Shown: piece by piece, positions 48,101 through 56,906 of the stretch | Numbering within the stretch: the first letter of the stretch is position 1 | How the letters are laid out: the number at the start of each line of letters is the position of its first letter | Source: Mauremys mutica | Taxonomy: Eukaryota; Chordata; Testudines; Geoemydidae | Direction: 5' to 3' | DNA: 64,000 nt | NCBI RefSeq assembly: GCF_020497125.1 | Contig: NC_059082.1 | Span: forward strand, 32,014,965-32,078,964 | The notes under the pieces: generated by a model | The model's database searches: none | Told to the model about the DNA's origin: nothing | Seen by the model: only the letters and a program-made list of their open reading frames with translations | Position numbers and translations under genes: made by a program

Positions 48101-49457
48101 AGAAACCCTGGTAACGGTGTTGGGGGCGCCACCCCCTAAAGACGATCAGCCCAACCAGGTGGGAATATCCCTGGAGCTGACCCCAGAACAACGATCCGAG
48201 GCGGTCAGCCTGGTCAAACGCAACCAAGACGTGTTCTCGGAGAAGCCCGGTAGAACTACGGAAGTTCACCATCACATCTTCACAGAGCCCGGGGTGAAGG
48301 TGCACGTCAACAAGCCATACCGGATCCCGGAGGCCAAAAGAGAGGAAATTCGGAAAGAGGTCAGGAAGATGCTGGCCCTAGGGGTTATTGAAGAGTCTCA
48401 TAGCCAGTGGTCCAGTCCCGTGGTTCTGGTGCCAAAGCCAGACGGCAGTATGAGGTTCTGCAACGACTTCCGCAAGCTGAACGAGGTATCCCGATTTGAC
48501 GCCTACCCCTTACCCAGGATCGACGAACTGATCGACAGACTGGGAAAGGCCCGGTTCATGTCTACCCTGGACCTTACCAAGGGCTATTGGCAGATCCCCC
48601 TGGCGAAGACCGACAAGGAGAAGACGGCCTTTGCAACCCCGGAAGGACTATATCAATACACCGTTCTTCCCTTTGGATTACATGGGGCCCCCGCTACCTT
48701 CCAGCGGCTAATGGATAAGCTGTTACGGACCCATAGGGAGTACGCTGCTGCCTATCTTGATGATGTCATCATATATAGCCCCGACTGGGAGACGCATCTC
48801 GGAAAGGTAGAGGCAGTCCTAGATACCCTGAGAAAGGCCGGACTGACCACGAATCCCTCCAAGTGTTCGATCGGGTTAGCTGAAGCCAAATACCTGGGGT
48901 ATGTAGTGGGGAGGGGCGTGGGGAGGCCCCAACTCAACAAGCTAGACGCCATACTGAAGTGGCCCCGGCCACTGCGGAAAAAGCAGGTCCGAGCATTCCT
49001 GGGACTCGTGGGGTACTATAGGCGGTTCATTCCCCACTTTCCCACCAGGGCATGCCCCTTAACGGACCTGACCAGGGCTCGGGGCCCGGACATAGTGAAA
49101 TGGTCTGCTGCGGCCGAAGCCACTTTTGTGGATCTACGAACGGCCCTCTGCACAGACCCTGTCCTAGTAGCCCCAGACTGGGGGCAGGAGTTCGTCCTAC
49201 AGACGGACGCCTCGGAAGTAGGCCTGGGGGCGGTGCTTTCCCAAATGGTCGGAGATGACGAACACCCCGTCCTCTACCTCAGTAGAAAGCTCCTGCCTAG
49301 AGAACGGAAGTACGCCATCGTGGAGAAGGAATGTCTGGCGGTAAAATGGGCCGTAGAAAGCCTCCGCTATTATTTACTGGGACGGAGATTTGCCCTAGTC
49401 ACGGACCATGCCCGTTGCCATGGATGCACCAGAACAAAGACAAGAACGCGCGAGTGA
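45156..49457 (+). CDS. Gag-Pol polyprotein of Gmr1-like retrotransposon (C-terminus lost)
   Basis: 1433 codons in one frame. Residues 1-60 form an Ala/Gln-rich, probably coiled-coil start. The capsid region follows (about 75-240) with a SCAN-like part at 156-240, then a zinc knuckle C313-C316-H321-C326. Protease: D375-S-G. Integrase: zinc-binding H643, H648, C678, C681; catalytic D710, D769 and E805 with 35 residues between the last two; GPY motif at 944-946, and no chromodomain seen. Reverse transcriptase: D1139 and YLDD with D1202-D1203. RNase H: D1351, E1392, D1417. Gag and Pol are not separated by a stop or frameshift. The frame ends early after residue 1419 because of a frame break; the expected C-terminal RNase H sequence continues in another frame. 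Products would act in cytoplasmic particles and in the nucleus during integration. Confidence 0.93.
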   Translation: MEDVLKALIQATAAQQEATRVQVAAQRESVRAQQETNQLLMSQAAQDRANLTEVVNQLKALTTMTQGAQGTRPLRASNYLQKMIPEDDVEAYLLAFERTARREAWPQDQWAGLLAPFLCGEAQKAYFDMPAEAAMDYSRLKAEILARAGLTPAIRAQRFHEWKYREDKPPRSQLFDLIHLARKWLRPEAHGPEKVLELLVLDRYMRGLPPDIRGWVCQNDPSSYDDLVALVERHLAAQELSQTPGGGRRQYQRPATTPRPPFALAPGRKMEGRQEVKEPPAVPERLEDWGRRAPGMRPSSPKNRGLPKGGYRCYACGELGHIAAQCPNLGEPMQCELGEIGGPCGLISLVGDTMVPHRYTQPVKLNGIGTTALIDSGSAITLVSGKLVRPGQLSQARRSGISCVHGDVGYYPTVPVRIEVLGSPTEVTVGVVPKLPYPVLIGRDFPGFDGLLPGKEEEGWENPGAPGAAQLGDPLPAFHEFGQDVFSPPGKPRKPRRERRADKRRGTRILTRYLTPTLAGERRGAADSGARPADSSPFVGPGSPKAISEGEGEEDPPEMGPIRAARGTFGQDQANDPLYHNIFKEVVEVNGVPVEGRAKGPGPYYMIKKDLLYRVVRVQERVIEQLLVPRKHQREVMDLAHSHLFGAHLGMDKTLDRVLQRFFWPGIYAAVRQYCSSCPECQLHGPRPYLRAPLVPLPIIEIPFERIAMDIVGPLEKSARGHRYILVVLDYATRYPEAIPLRNTMSKSIAKELVQIFSRVGIPREILTDQGTPFVSKLMKDLCDLLHIRTLRTSVYHPQTDGLVERFNKTLKNMLRKVISCDGKDWDTLLPYVLFAVREVPQASTGFSPFELLYGRHPRGILDLAKEDWEEQPNPGRNIVEHVLQMRDRIARVTPLVREHMEKAQGAQRTYYNRQAKARKFQVGDRVMVLIPTAESKLLARWQGPYEVIEAVGEVNYKVRQPGRRKLEQIYHINLLKPWQDRETLVTVLGAPPPKDDQPNQVGISLELTPEQRSEAVSLVKRNQDVFSEKPGRTTEVHHHIFTEPGVKVHVNKPYRIPEAKREEIRKEVRKMLALGVIEESHSQWSSPVVLVPKPDGSMRFCNDFRKLNEVSRFDAYPLPRIDELIDRLGKARFMSTLDLTKGYWQIPLAKTDKEKTAFATPEGLYQYTVLPFGLHGAPATFQRLMDKLLRTHREYAAAYLDDVIIYSPDWETHLGKVEAVLDTLRKAGLTTNPSKCSIGLAEAKYLGYVVGRGVGRPQLNKLDAILKWPRPLRKKQVRAFLGLVGYYRRFIPHFPTRACPLTDLTRARGPDIVKWSAAAEATFVDLRTALCTDPVLVAPDWGQEFVLQTDASEVGLGAVLSQMVGDDEHPVLYLSRKLLPRERKYAIVEKECLAVKWAVESLRYYLLGRRFALVTDHARCHGCTRTKTRTRE
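45621..45875 (+). other. SCAN-like segment of the Gag capsid
   Basis: Residues 156-240 of the polyprotein contain [33 protein letters not shown] and ALVERHL. These match, in order and spacing, the SCAN dimerisation domain of vertebrate zinc-finger proteins (core WLRPE-H and LELLVLE-LP). It has been proposed in the literature that SCAN came from the capsid of a Gmr1-like gypsy element, which fits this context. Confidence 0.85.
46092..46133 (+). other. Gag zinc knuckle (nucleocapsid)
   Basis: [14 protein letters not shown], a CX2CX4HX4C motif at residues 313-326. Such knuckles bind genomic RNA during packaging. Only one knuckle is present. Confidence 0.95.
46248..46490 (+). other. Aspartic protease domain
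   Basis: Residues about 365-445. [13 protein letters not shown] carries the catalytic D375-S-G, and [10 protein letters not shown] near residue 440 matches the ILG-type C-terminal motif of retropepsins. The domain follows the zinc knuckle directly in the same frame. Confidence 0.85.
47028..48110 (+). other. Integrase domain, upstream of reverse transcriptase
   Basis: Residues about 625-985. N-terminal H2C2 zinc module (H643/H648/C678/C681), catalytic core with MDIVGP (D710), LTDQGTPF (D769) and [11 protein letters not shown] (E805), and a C-terminal GPY/F module with WQGPYEVIE. Its position before the reverse transcriptase defines the Gmr1-like order. Confidence 0.92.
48297..48860 (+). other. 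Reverse transcriptase domain
   Basis: Residues about 1048-1235. [34 protein letters not shown] (D1139), [17 protein letters not shown] and YLDDVIIYS (D1202, D1203) are the classic Ty3/gypsy blocks, all undamaged. Confidence 0.95.
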
Positions 49458-49560
49458 CGAGATGGTTCCTGTCGCTTCAGCCCTTCCACTTCACGGTTCG
49501 GCACCGGTCCGGGACTCAACATGGCAATGCGGATGGCCTGTCAAGGGTACATAGTTTTCC
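49173..49560 (+). pseudogene. RNase H domain with frame break near 49413
   Basis: The main frame gives [16 protein letters not shown] (D1351), [10 protein letters not shown] (E1392) and LVTDHA (D1417). After residue 1419 (about 49412) the expected sequence is found in the -1 frame, including [31 protein letters not shown] with the last catalytic Asp. This is consistent with loss of one base near 49409-49425. In the shifted frame there is no stop until 49703-49705, inside the 3' LTR. Confidence 0.85.
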
Positions 49561-49590
49561 GACCCAAGTGGCCCAACCCCGTAGTGTTGA

Positions 49591-49608
49591 GCGGGGGGGG
49601 GGGGGATA
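49591..49608 (+). promoter_or_regulatory. Polypurine tract
   Basis: GC followed by 13 G and ATA lies directly before the 3' LTR. It would prime plus-strand DNA synthesis. The run of 13 G is unusual for a purine tract and may vary in length in reads. Confidence 0.75.
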
Positions 49609-50012
49609 TGTGGCAAATTCAGGCCACTTAGCTACCTGGAGAGGGGTAACAATTAGCCCGGAAGGCTTAGCCAGCAAAATAAGGTTCAGCTGGGGCAGGG
49701 GTTAGGAAGAAACTAATCAGGTTCAGCTGGCCCCAGTTGCGAGAGACCTTTTTAAACCCTCCCTGACAAGGAAGCGGGGTTGGGGGGAGGGGAAGGAGGA
49801 TGAGAGAAGCAGGGCAGCTGCCAGCAAGGAGGGACAGCTGAACCCTGAGACTCGCTGCAGGACGAAGGGCACCCTCCCCAGGGGGCTGGCTGAGAAGGAA
49901 TCAGCCCGGCCTTGTGAGATTGAGAAGGGTTTTTTTTCCTTGTGCCCTAGCCTGTGCCTCTGAGGCTGGGAAGGACTGAGCTAACAAACAGAGGGACAGG
50001 TGTTTTGCCACA
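49609..50012 (+). repeat. 3' LTR of the gypsy element
   Basis: 404 bp, starting TGTGGCAAATTC and ending TTTTGCCACA. It is 3 bp longer than the 5' LTR, entirely within the G-rich run, where it reads GGGGTTGGGGGGAGGGG. Confidence 0.93.
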
Positions 50013-50017
50013 AAGGT

Positions 50018-50130
50018 ATCAAATGCAGAGAGAGGTTCAGGACTTTCTCATGGTCACACAGCAAACCTGTGACAGAGCTGTTATTAAAAACCAGGAATCC
50101 TGACTCTAACTGCTAGATGGCACTCCCTTG
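50018..50130 (-). mobile_element. MIR-like SINE, second half (split by gypsy insertion)
   Basis: It continues the SINE of 44502-44625 in reverse: GCAGAGAGAGGTTCAGGACT, TGGTCACACAGCAAACC, GACAGAGCTG and CCAGGAATCCTGACTC, then the tRNA-like head CTAACTGCTAGATGGCACTC. These are the reverse complement of the CORE and tRNA-like parts. Confidence 0.75.
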
Positions 50131-50597
50131 GCAGCAAACAATGCCTATCTTGTCTTCTATTTGCTGGAAAAGACATTTCTTAAATAAATGCCTCCAAGGC
50201 AACAGTACAGAACTAAGGATATTTCTCAACATTAAGAAGACAGCCCTCATCTTCACAGGCAGCTGATGTATGAAGTCATTCCCTCAGACTGGCTGTACAA
50301 GAAGTGCTCCCATTGCTGGGCTTATGCCAAGAGAGCCAGGGAAAACATCAACCATTCTTTTGAAGAACCTGGCCCTAGCTCCCAAGGGTTGACTGAAAAT
50401 TGCAGCAGCACATAATGGCGTCCAGCAGCCAGTCAGAGGTCTCTCCTTTATGGCCGGTAGTGGTGCTGTCTCTTCCTGATCAACGAAGGCTGCTCCTCAA
50501 ACCTTAGTCTCCATAGTTTCTGCAGGCTGCTCCTTAGGCCTGGGCCCCAGTCTCCACCTTGGGAGAAGTGATTAGAGTGAAGTGGCGTTGCTACTTA
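50131..50597. other. No gene recognised
   Basis: Nothing identifiable. Confidence 0.4.
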
Positions 50598-50887
50598 GGT
50601 CTGGTCTATACTGGGGGGATCAATCTAAGTTATGCAACTTCAGCTACGTAAATAACGTAGCTGAAGTCGATGTACTTAGATCTACTCACCGCAGTGTCTT
50701 CATTGCGGTGAATCGACTGCTGACGTGCCCCCGTCGACTCCGCCTGTGCCTCTCACTCTGGTGGAGTACCAGAGTCGACAGGAGAACGTTCAGCGGTCGA
50801 TTTATTGCATCTTCATTAGACGCGATAAATCGAACCCCGCTGGATCGATCGCTGCGCGTCAATCCTAAGGGTAATATAGACAAGCCC
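50598..50887 (+). mobile_element. Hairpin-bearing MITE (copy 2)
   Basis: Same family and orientation as 18962-19256. Ends GGTCTGGTCTATACTGG and AATATAGACAAGCCC. The flanks are TTA (left) and TCA (right), a degenerate 3-bp duplication. The inner palindrome AACTTCAGCTACGTAAATAACG continues through TAGCTGAAGT at about 50636-50668. Confidence 0.7.
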
Positions 50888-51007
50888 TCAGTGTGTGCAC
50901 ATGAGGTAGGGTGAGTGCATGTGTGCATAAGGGTGGCATGGAGCTTCAGGTGAGAAGTGAGAGCAGACCGATGGGGTAAGTGCTGGGGAGAGGGGAGGAA
51001 TGGACAG

Positions 51008-51215
51008 ACAAGATGATCCAATGGTTGGGGCACTAGTCTAGGACTTGAGAGAACTGACTTCAATTCCCTGCTGCACCACAGACTTCCAGTGTGACCCTGG
51101 GCAAATCACTTTGCCTCTCTGTGCCTTAGTTCCTCATCTGTAAAATGGGATAGTAGCTCTTCCCTATCTCACAGTGGTGTTGTGATGATAGCTACATGAA
51201 AGACTGAGGCACTCC
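51008..51215 (+). mobile_element. MIR/CORE-like SINE
   Basis: Head GATGATCCAATGGTTGGGGC, B-box region ACTTCAATTCCC, then the CORE block GTGACCCTGGGCAAATCACT, CTCTGTGCCTTAGTTCCTC and ATCTGTAAAATGGGATAG. This is the clearest MIR-like core in the window. Confidence 0.75.
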
Positions 51216-53394
51216 AATATTATGGTGAGGGGGAGTCCTACAAGCCCCTTTGCTATATAGAAGGGTGGATTCAGAAGGGGCAAAGAAAAGGGGAAAAGGA
51301 TAAGAAAGAAGGAATAAGCAAAGGGAAAATGATAACATAAAAACCATAAAGAAGGAGGCGACAAGGGTGTTCATAGGAAGAAACAAGGTAGCACATGGAA
51401 ACAACAAGGAGTAAACATTGATGTGTTTTTGCACATTTTTTAATAGTGATAAAAATAGAACATGAGAAATATTATGTCCCTGTAAATTAATGGTATTCCC
51501 ACACCTTGAACAGTGAGTTCAGTCCAGGCCTAAAAATACAGTCGAAAGAAAACAGATTCTAGGCAGGCAACTAACATGGTTATAGCCACAGGAATCCTTC
51601 CATATGATTGCAAAGACTGGGATTCTTTTGTTTATAGAGCAGATGAACAAGAGGGTACAAAACAGAGGTATATGAAACAATGAATGGTAAATCATGTGGT
51701 CCCGTTTTCCCCTCTCACAAAGGGAAAGAAAAAGGAACATTCGATGGGAGAGAAAGAGAACAGATTTAAAACTGGGGGAAGGAAATATATTTTTACATAA
51801 CACATAATTAACATGTGGAACTCATTACCATAAGGTATCATTGAGGGCTAGAGCATTAAGAAGACTCACAAATAGGAGATATTGACATGGATAATAAGAA
51901 CATCCTCTCTTACTTGAGACAGAATACAATGGATAAGGGGCATGTATAACCCCTCATGCTTAAGGGAATAAACCAGTCACTAAATGCCAGAGTTTGGCAA
52001 GTAACTTCCTATGGTCAATTATTCCATAATTATCAACTACAGGGTTTTGGGGTGTTTTTTTTGTTTTGTTTTGTTTGCATCTTTCTCTAAAGCATTTACT
52101 ATTGGCTGCACCAGAGACTGATCACTGGACTAGATGGACTACTGGCCCAGTTTGGTGTGGTAATTTCTATGTTCCAATAATATAAAGAAGGGCACAATGG
52201 TTGGTTAACGAGAAAAATAGATGCATTTTCCTGCTTTTGACAAGAATGGGGTTACTGTGCGCCTTCTGGATGTTTATGTTTCTGCAACTTCTACTCCCAC
52301 CCAATATTTTCACCAGATACCCTTGGCCTTATTTATTTCAGCTGTACTCCTGTTGGTTAAAGGTTAGTAGGAAGTCCTTTCTAAGAGAACCTAAAAGATA
52401 TAAGATACAAGATATGAGATATCATATCTTCCTATGTTACAGAACTCCAGTAAAATACTTATCTTGCAGGACCTCTGCTCACAGGTATCACAAGGCATGG
52501 CGGAAGAGAGTTTTCTACTTTAAAAACCTTCTTGGTCAGGCACTTTGCAGCACAGAAGAATTCCATTTTTTCTATTTTTGACATTTTCTTCCATGATTTA
52601 AATTACTTGTTATGCTCCTGCTCTCTTATTGACAGTACTTCTTGACAGGAGAAAGATTAATTTACCTTTAAAATATGGAAGATATAAAAACACCCACTAA
52701 CAATGAGAAATAATGTATCAAGAAGAATTTCCACTCTTTTGGGGCATACATGATTTTTTTTATTTTGTTTTTTTAGAGTAAGCCTGTGACCTTTTCTCTT
52801 CCTCAAGGACATTTATGCTTCAACCAGGTCTGGGGTCCCAACAAATGTGTTAATGACCATGACAGCTGGTAGTGAAAGGTGCAACATGCAAGTGAAAGGT
52901 GCAAGGATTCACCAGAGGCCTTAAAAGCCAACTCCCAAGTATGCTCTTCTATCAGCTATTGTTTAAGAATCCTGATGCCCCGAAAGCCCCCGCAAAAACA
53001 AAGTAAATTAGCTGTCTTGCCATAAACTTTGTGCCACTGAGCTTGGACAACATGACACAAAAATCCCTCACCTTCTAGAAAATGAGAAAAAGTAGATTAG
53101 ATCCAGGATAATGGCTCTCATGGTTGAGTGAGGTTGAGGTCTTTACCTAATCTCAGTGAGACTAACAGAATGCAAAACTCATGAGCAGAAGTAGATATTT
53201 AAAATAACTCTGTCCTCTGTACACACCTTTGGCTTAGCTGCACTGATTTCTCTGGCCTTCTACAAGGGCCGAATTTGGCCCCTAACCATCCTCATTATAT
53301 AGAAGAAAACCCATTGAAGAGAATCATTGTTCACTGTTTACCTGTTAATCAAGAAAAGCAAAATTCCTTTATAGCCATGTCCTTTCCCCCATGG
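51216..53394. other. No gene recognised
   Basis: Purine-rich stretches near 51270-51360. A 126-codon plus-strand frame at 52201-52581 has no recognisable domain and is not called. Confidence 0.4.
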
Positions 53395-53402
53395 TTTTCA
53401 GG

Positions 53403-53525
53403 TAGGGTGACCAAATGTCCTGATTTTAGAGGGACAGTCCCGATTTTTGAGTCTTTTTCTTATATAGGCTCCTATTACCCCCCACCCCCGTCCCGATTTT
53501 TCACATTTGTTGACTGGTCACCCTA
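53403..53525. mobile_element. hAT-like MITE with perfect 8-bp target duplication
   Basis: 123-bp element with inverted ends TAGGGTGACCA / TGGTCACCCTA and perfect flanking 8-bp repeats TTTTCAGG (53395-53402 and 53526-53533). An exact 8-bp duplication fits hAT. No coding capacity. Confidence 0.85.
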
Positions 53526-53533
53526 TTTTCAGG

Positions 53534-54151
53534 CAGACTATCAAAAGACAGCCAATAACCCTGTTGCCAGTTTGGGTTTCAGGTTTGCTTGGCTACACAT
53601 GCTGAAAAACCTGGACAGCAAAGGCTAGATCAGGCTGTGATGAAAAGTCCACGTTTCCTAGTTGATACTTTGCATCCCCTGGAGAAAGTAACAGAAATAA
53701 AGCCATGCAGGTTAACAAACCGATTCACTGCAGGAAACTGCTAATTAGTCTCCAAATGAAATTTAACAGTTATCTCCATTTTAACTAACTAAAGTGTACA
53801 GCAAAATGCAAGGTATTTTGAGACTCTTCCTCAAAGATCAATAAATGTAATAAACCTACAGATCTATCTCATTTCCTAAATTCGGCTTTAGAAGTCATTT
53901 CCTCTTGCTGTTAAATTTTAGAACAATTCACTTTTCAAATTTAATTTTAAAAAACCCCTAAGGACATCACAATTTAGAGCACTAAGTGGCTAAAAAAACC
54001 TCAGTAAAACACATTTAATTGTCTTATAAAATACACTGCTTAACTTATAATGTACAGGCTGGAAAGTCAGGGCCGGCTCCATGGTTTTTGCTACCCCAAG
54101 CAGCAAAAAAAAAAATAAAAAAAAATATTGTGGATACTGGTCCACAACTGA
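53534..54151. other. No gene recognised
   Basis: An A-rich run lies at about 54106-54126, possibly the remnant of a retroposed sequence ending in AGCAGCAAAAAAAAAA. Nothing else is identifiable. Confidence 0.35.
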
Positions 54152-54446
54152 GGACTTGTCTACGCTTACTGGGGGATCGACGAGCAGTTAGCGATGCATC
54201 GGCGGTCGATTTAGCGGATCTAGTGAAGACACGCTAAATTGACTGCAGATTGCTCTCCCGTCAACTCCTGTACTCCACTGAATCGAGAAGAGTAGGGGGA
54301 ATCAACGAGAGAACGTCTTCTGTCGACATCATGTACTGTGGACCTCACGGTAAGTAGATCTAAGCTAAGTCACTTTGAGTTACGCTATTCACGTAACTCA
54401 AATTGCATAGTTTGGATCAAATTTCCCCTGTAGTGTAGACAAGGCC
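54152..54446 (-). mobile_element. Hairpin-bearing MITE (copy 3, inverted)
   Basis: Same family as 18962-19256, but opposite in orientation. Ends GGACTTGTCTACGC and GTAGTGTAGACAAGGCC. Flanks TGA (left) and TAA (right). The inner hairpin region GCGGTCGATTTAGCGGATCT lies close to the left end here. Confidence 0.7.
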
Positions 54447-54793
54447 TAAGCTCCTAGGCGCTACTGCAGTATAAACAGTAAATAATAATAAGGAATTACA
54501 GGCCCATTATTGTAGCATTTGGGGACAGATGGAGAAGAGCTCTCTCCTTTCTCTCTTCCCCACTAACTGTCATGAGCAGCCGCACAATCCCTATTGCGGA
54601 TCTGTTCCTTTTAAAGGGCTGTTTCTTCTGCATGTGCCAGAGCATTGAGGAATCAATTTCTTTGGCTTTCCAGGTCATACATGGTCAAGAAGGCTGCTGC
54701 AATTTTGAGCTGAAAGAGCTCCTAGTGAAAGACAGTGTGTGCATGAGTATGTATTTTATGTTATTTACAGAACAGGAGATGTAATTAGTCACC

Positions 54794-54912
54794 AAGGCCG
54801 TGATTCAGCAAAGTACCCATCCACATGCTTAACTCCATCCCTATTCAATCAAGTACTTAAATATGTTCTTAAAGTTAAGCTTGTGCTGAAGTACTTTCCT
54901 GAATCAGAACCC
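54794..54912. repeat. Foldback repeat
   Basis: Ends GTGATTCAGCAAAGTAC and AGTACTTTCCTGAATCA pair with few mismatches; inner arms ATGCTTAACT and AGTTAAGCTTG also pair. It is the same type as 17351-17463. It is about 120 bp with no coding capacity. Confidence 0.6.
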
Positions 54913-55016
54913 CAGAAGTAAACAGTGTGAGATTAAGAAAAGGTCACCAAGAACATATTTAATAAAGCATCAACATCAAAACAAATTCTAATCATCAATT
55001 ACAAACAGCATTCTGA

Positions 55017-55310
55017 GGGCTGGTCTACACTGGGGGAGGGATTGATCTAAGATACGCAACTTCAGCTACGTGAATAGCGTAGCTGAAGTCAATGTATCTT
55101 AGATCGATTTACCTCTCATCCTCACGGCGTGGGATCAACATCCACGGCTCCCCCTGTAGACTCCACTACCGCCGTTCGCACTAGTGGAGTTCCGGAGTCA
55201 ACAGGAGCGTGTTCGGGGATCAATATATCGCGTCTAGATGAGACGCGATATATTGATCCCCGAGAAATCGATCGCTACCCGCCAATACGGCAGGTAGTCT
55301 AGACGTACCC
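55017..55310 (+). mobile_element. Hairpin-bearing MITE (copy 4, best preserved)
   Basis: 294-bp element flanked by TGA (55014-55016, 55311-55313). Ends GGGCTGGTCTACAC and GTCTAGACGTACCC. It carries two strong internal hairpins: an imperfect one at 55044-55105 and a perfect 22-bp stem at 55214-55235 / 55241-55262 with a 5-base loop. No coding capacity. Confidence 0.8.
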
Positions 55311-56330
55311 TGAGATGGATTCAGGGCTCTCTGTTGTTTTCCAATAACATCTATTTATTATAAGGGTTTTATTAATCTGAAAGATTCTCGTTAGTAAAAC
55401 ATTAATTTTTATGCTCCATTTTCTGCATTATTCTCAAGCTTTAGTTTCTTGGTACTTAAGACAAGTGCAGAATCCAGAAGCTACCATCCAGCTTGTTAAA
55501 CCCCACGTAATAGGATATAAGCAGCAGAGTAATTACATCATCAAGAGAACTAGTGCATCTATCTGTAAATATTAAAGCAGAAATTTTACCTGGTCAAAGA
55601 AACTCTCCAAATTGGGGACACTTAAGAGTTCATGAATTTCAAAACTGAGCTTATACTTCAGCAAGTACAGAAATACACAACTCATTTCAGACATTATTTT
55701 TAAACAATTCACACAACTTAAAAATGCACTTGAACAGAAAGACAAAGTGGGTGAAGTAATATGTTATCTTGAAAGCGTGTCTCTCTCACCAACAGAAGCT
55801 AGACCAATAAAGTATATTACCTCACCCACCTTTCCTGTCTTCAACGGAAAAGTTGTTACGGTATAAAATGACTTCTGTCTAGCAAAAGACTCCTGGATTC
55901 AATGTCAATCTCTGTCGCATACTACTTGGACATGTGCACTCCTGACAACAGTCACTTAACTGCTGCGTTACTCAGTTTACGTAACTGCACAATGCATATA
56001 ATAGCAATAGTCACCTACCACAGAGGGATCTTTGACAAAATTTATGTTTTGGAAAAAGCTTCTTGATATTCTTGGATGAAAAGTGGCTATATAAAAATAT
56101 GTTTACTATTATGAACCAGGAAGCCAACTGCTTACCCACAATGAAGTGATTTTTACAACAGCAAAATCAAAGCTCTTTTCAATCAGACTGATCCCTTGGC
56201 AGAAAGGAAATATTCTGTATTGAAACAAACTCAGAACCTGAGTTCAACTGCACGGCTGTGTACTAGTTTAGCCTTCACAGGCTAAAATGTCAGTTGTAGA
56301 GTTCATGTAATTGTTCTATGGTCTTCAGAG
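55311..56330. other. No gene recognised
   Basis: Nothing identifiable. Confidence 0.4.
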
Positions 56331-56555
56331 AGGTAGAGTGGTCTAGAGGAAAGAGCATTAGAGTAGGAGTCAAGGTCCTGTGTTCTAATCCTCCCCCTAC
56401 CATTGACTTGCCCTGAGCAACTCTCTAGGTCTCTGTATCTCTTCTCCATCTGTAAAGTGGGGATAATCTTTATTTACCTTCATATTTTTCATAGGACATT
56501 TAACATTAGTATTTCAATAACACTGACAATCCAATGTACTTTGAAAATACAAAGG
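56331..56555 (+). mobile_element. tRNA-derived CORE-like SINE
   Basis: Head GAGGTAGAGTGGTCTAGAGG, B-box region GTGTTCTAATCCTCC, CORE-like middle CTCTGTATCTCTTCTCC followed by ATCTGTAAAGTGGGGATAAT. It runs into an AAT repeat, its probable tail. Confidence 0.7.
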
Positions 56556-56600
56556 TTATTATTATTAATTATAATAATAATAATAATTATTATTATTATT
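56556..56600. repeat. (ATT)n/(AAT)n microsatellite, palindromic
   Basis: ATT units, then AAT units, then ATT units again, so neighbouring blocks are self-complementary. Probably an expanded SINE tail. It gives the poly-Ile frames on both strands. Confidence 0.9.
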
Positions 56601-56635
56601 AAAGTCGCACCATTCTGTGCATATAAATCAGCCAA

Positions 56636-56906
56636 AGTCTTGTCTGCACTAGAAAGTTTTGCTACTTTCACTACAGAGAGGCAAACCCCACGCCCTACTA
56701 GGGTGATCACTGTTATAAAAATGCTTATAACAGTATAGTTTATTCCAATTCAGGACATGTAATACATGATACTGGTATAAGGCACCTTTATAGCAGTGTA
56801 ACTACATCCACATTAAGGCTTATACCAGTATAACTATACCAGCAAAAAAAATTACAACCTCCAACTCTCAGTTTTACCTGTATCACTTTCAAGTATAGAC
56901 CAGGCC
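56636..56906. mobile_element. MITE with GTCT(G/A)CAC-type ends
   Basis: 271-bp element. Ends AGTCTTGTCTGCACTAGAAAGT and ACTTTCAAGTATAGACCAGGCC are imperfect inverted repeats. Flanks CAA (left) and TAA (right). The interior (CAGTATAACTATACCAGC) differs from the hairpin family. Confidence 0.6.

Larger units (their letters stand above)
44626..50012 (+). mobile_element. Gmr1-like Ty3/gypsy LTR retrotransposon, nearly intact
   Basis: 5387-bp element: 5' LTR, tRNA-Leu-type primer site, untranslated leader, one long Gag-Pol frame, purine tract, 3' LTR, and 5-bp target duplications AAGGT (44621-44625, 50013-50017). Protein order is Gag, protease, integrase, reverse transcriptase, RNase H. In ordinary Ty3/gypsy elements integrase comes last; the order here is that of Gmr1-like elements, first described in fish. 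The LTRs agree outside one G-rich run, so the insertion is recent. There is no envelope gene. The only defect seen is a frame break in RNase H. Confidence 0.93.

Noticed and set aside
49413..49457. Programmed frameshift at the end of Pol
   Set aside because: It lies inside the RNase H domain rather than at a domain border, and I see no slippery heptamer with a following structure. A simple one-base loss is the more economical reading.
49331..49705. Separate gene after Pol, such as an envelope
   Set aside because: The frame contains the C-terminal RNase H motifs and then runs into the LTR. No signal peptide or membrane segment is seen.
52201..52581. 126-codon plus-strand frame
   Set aside because: Hydrophobic start but no domain or splice context; the surrounding DNA has stop-poor T-rich patches.
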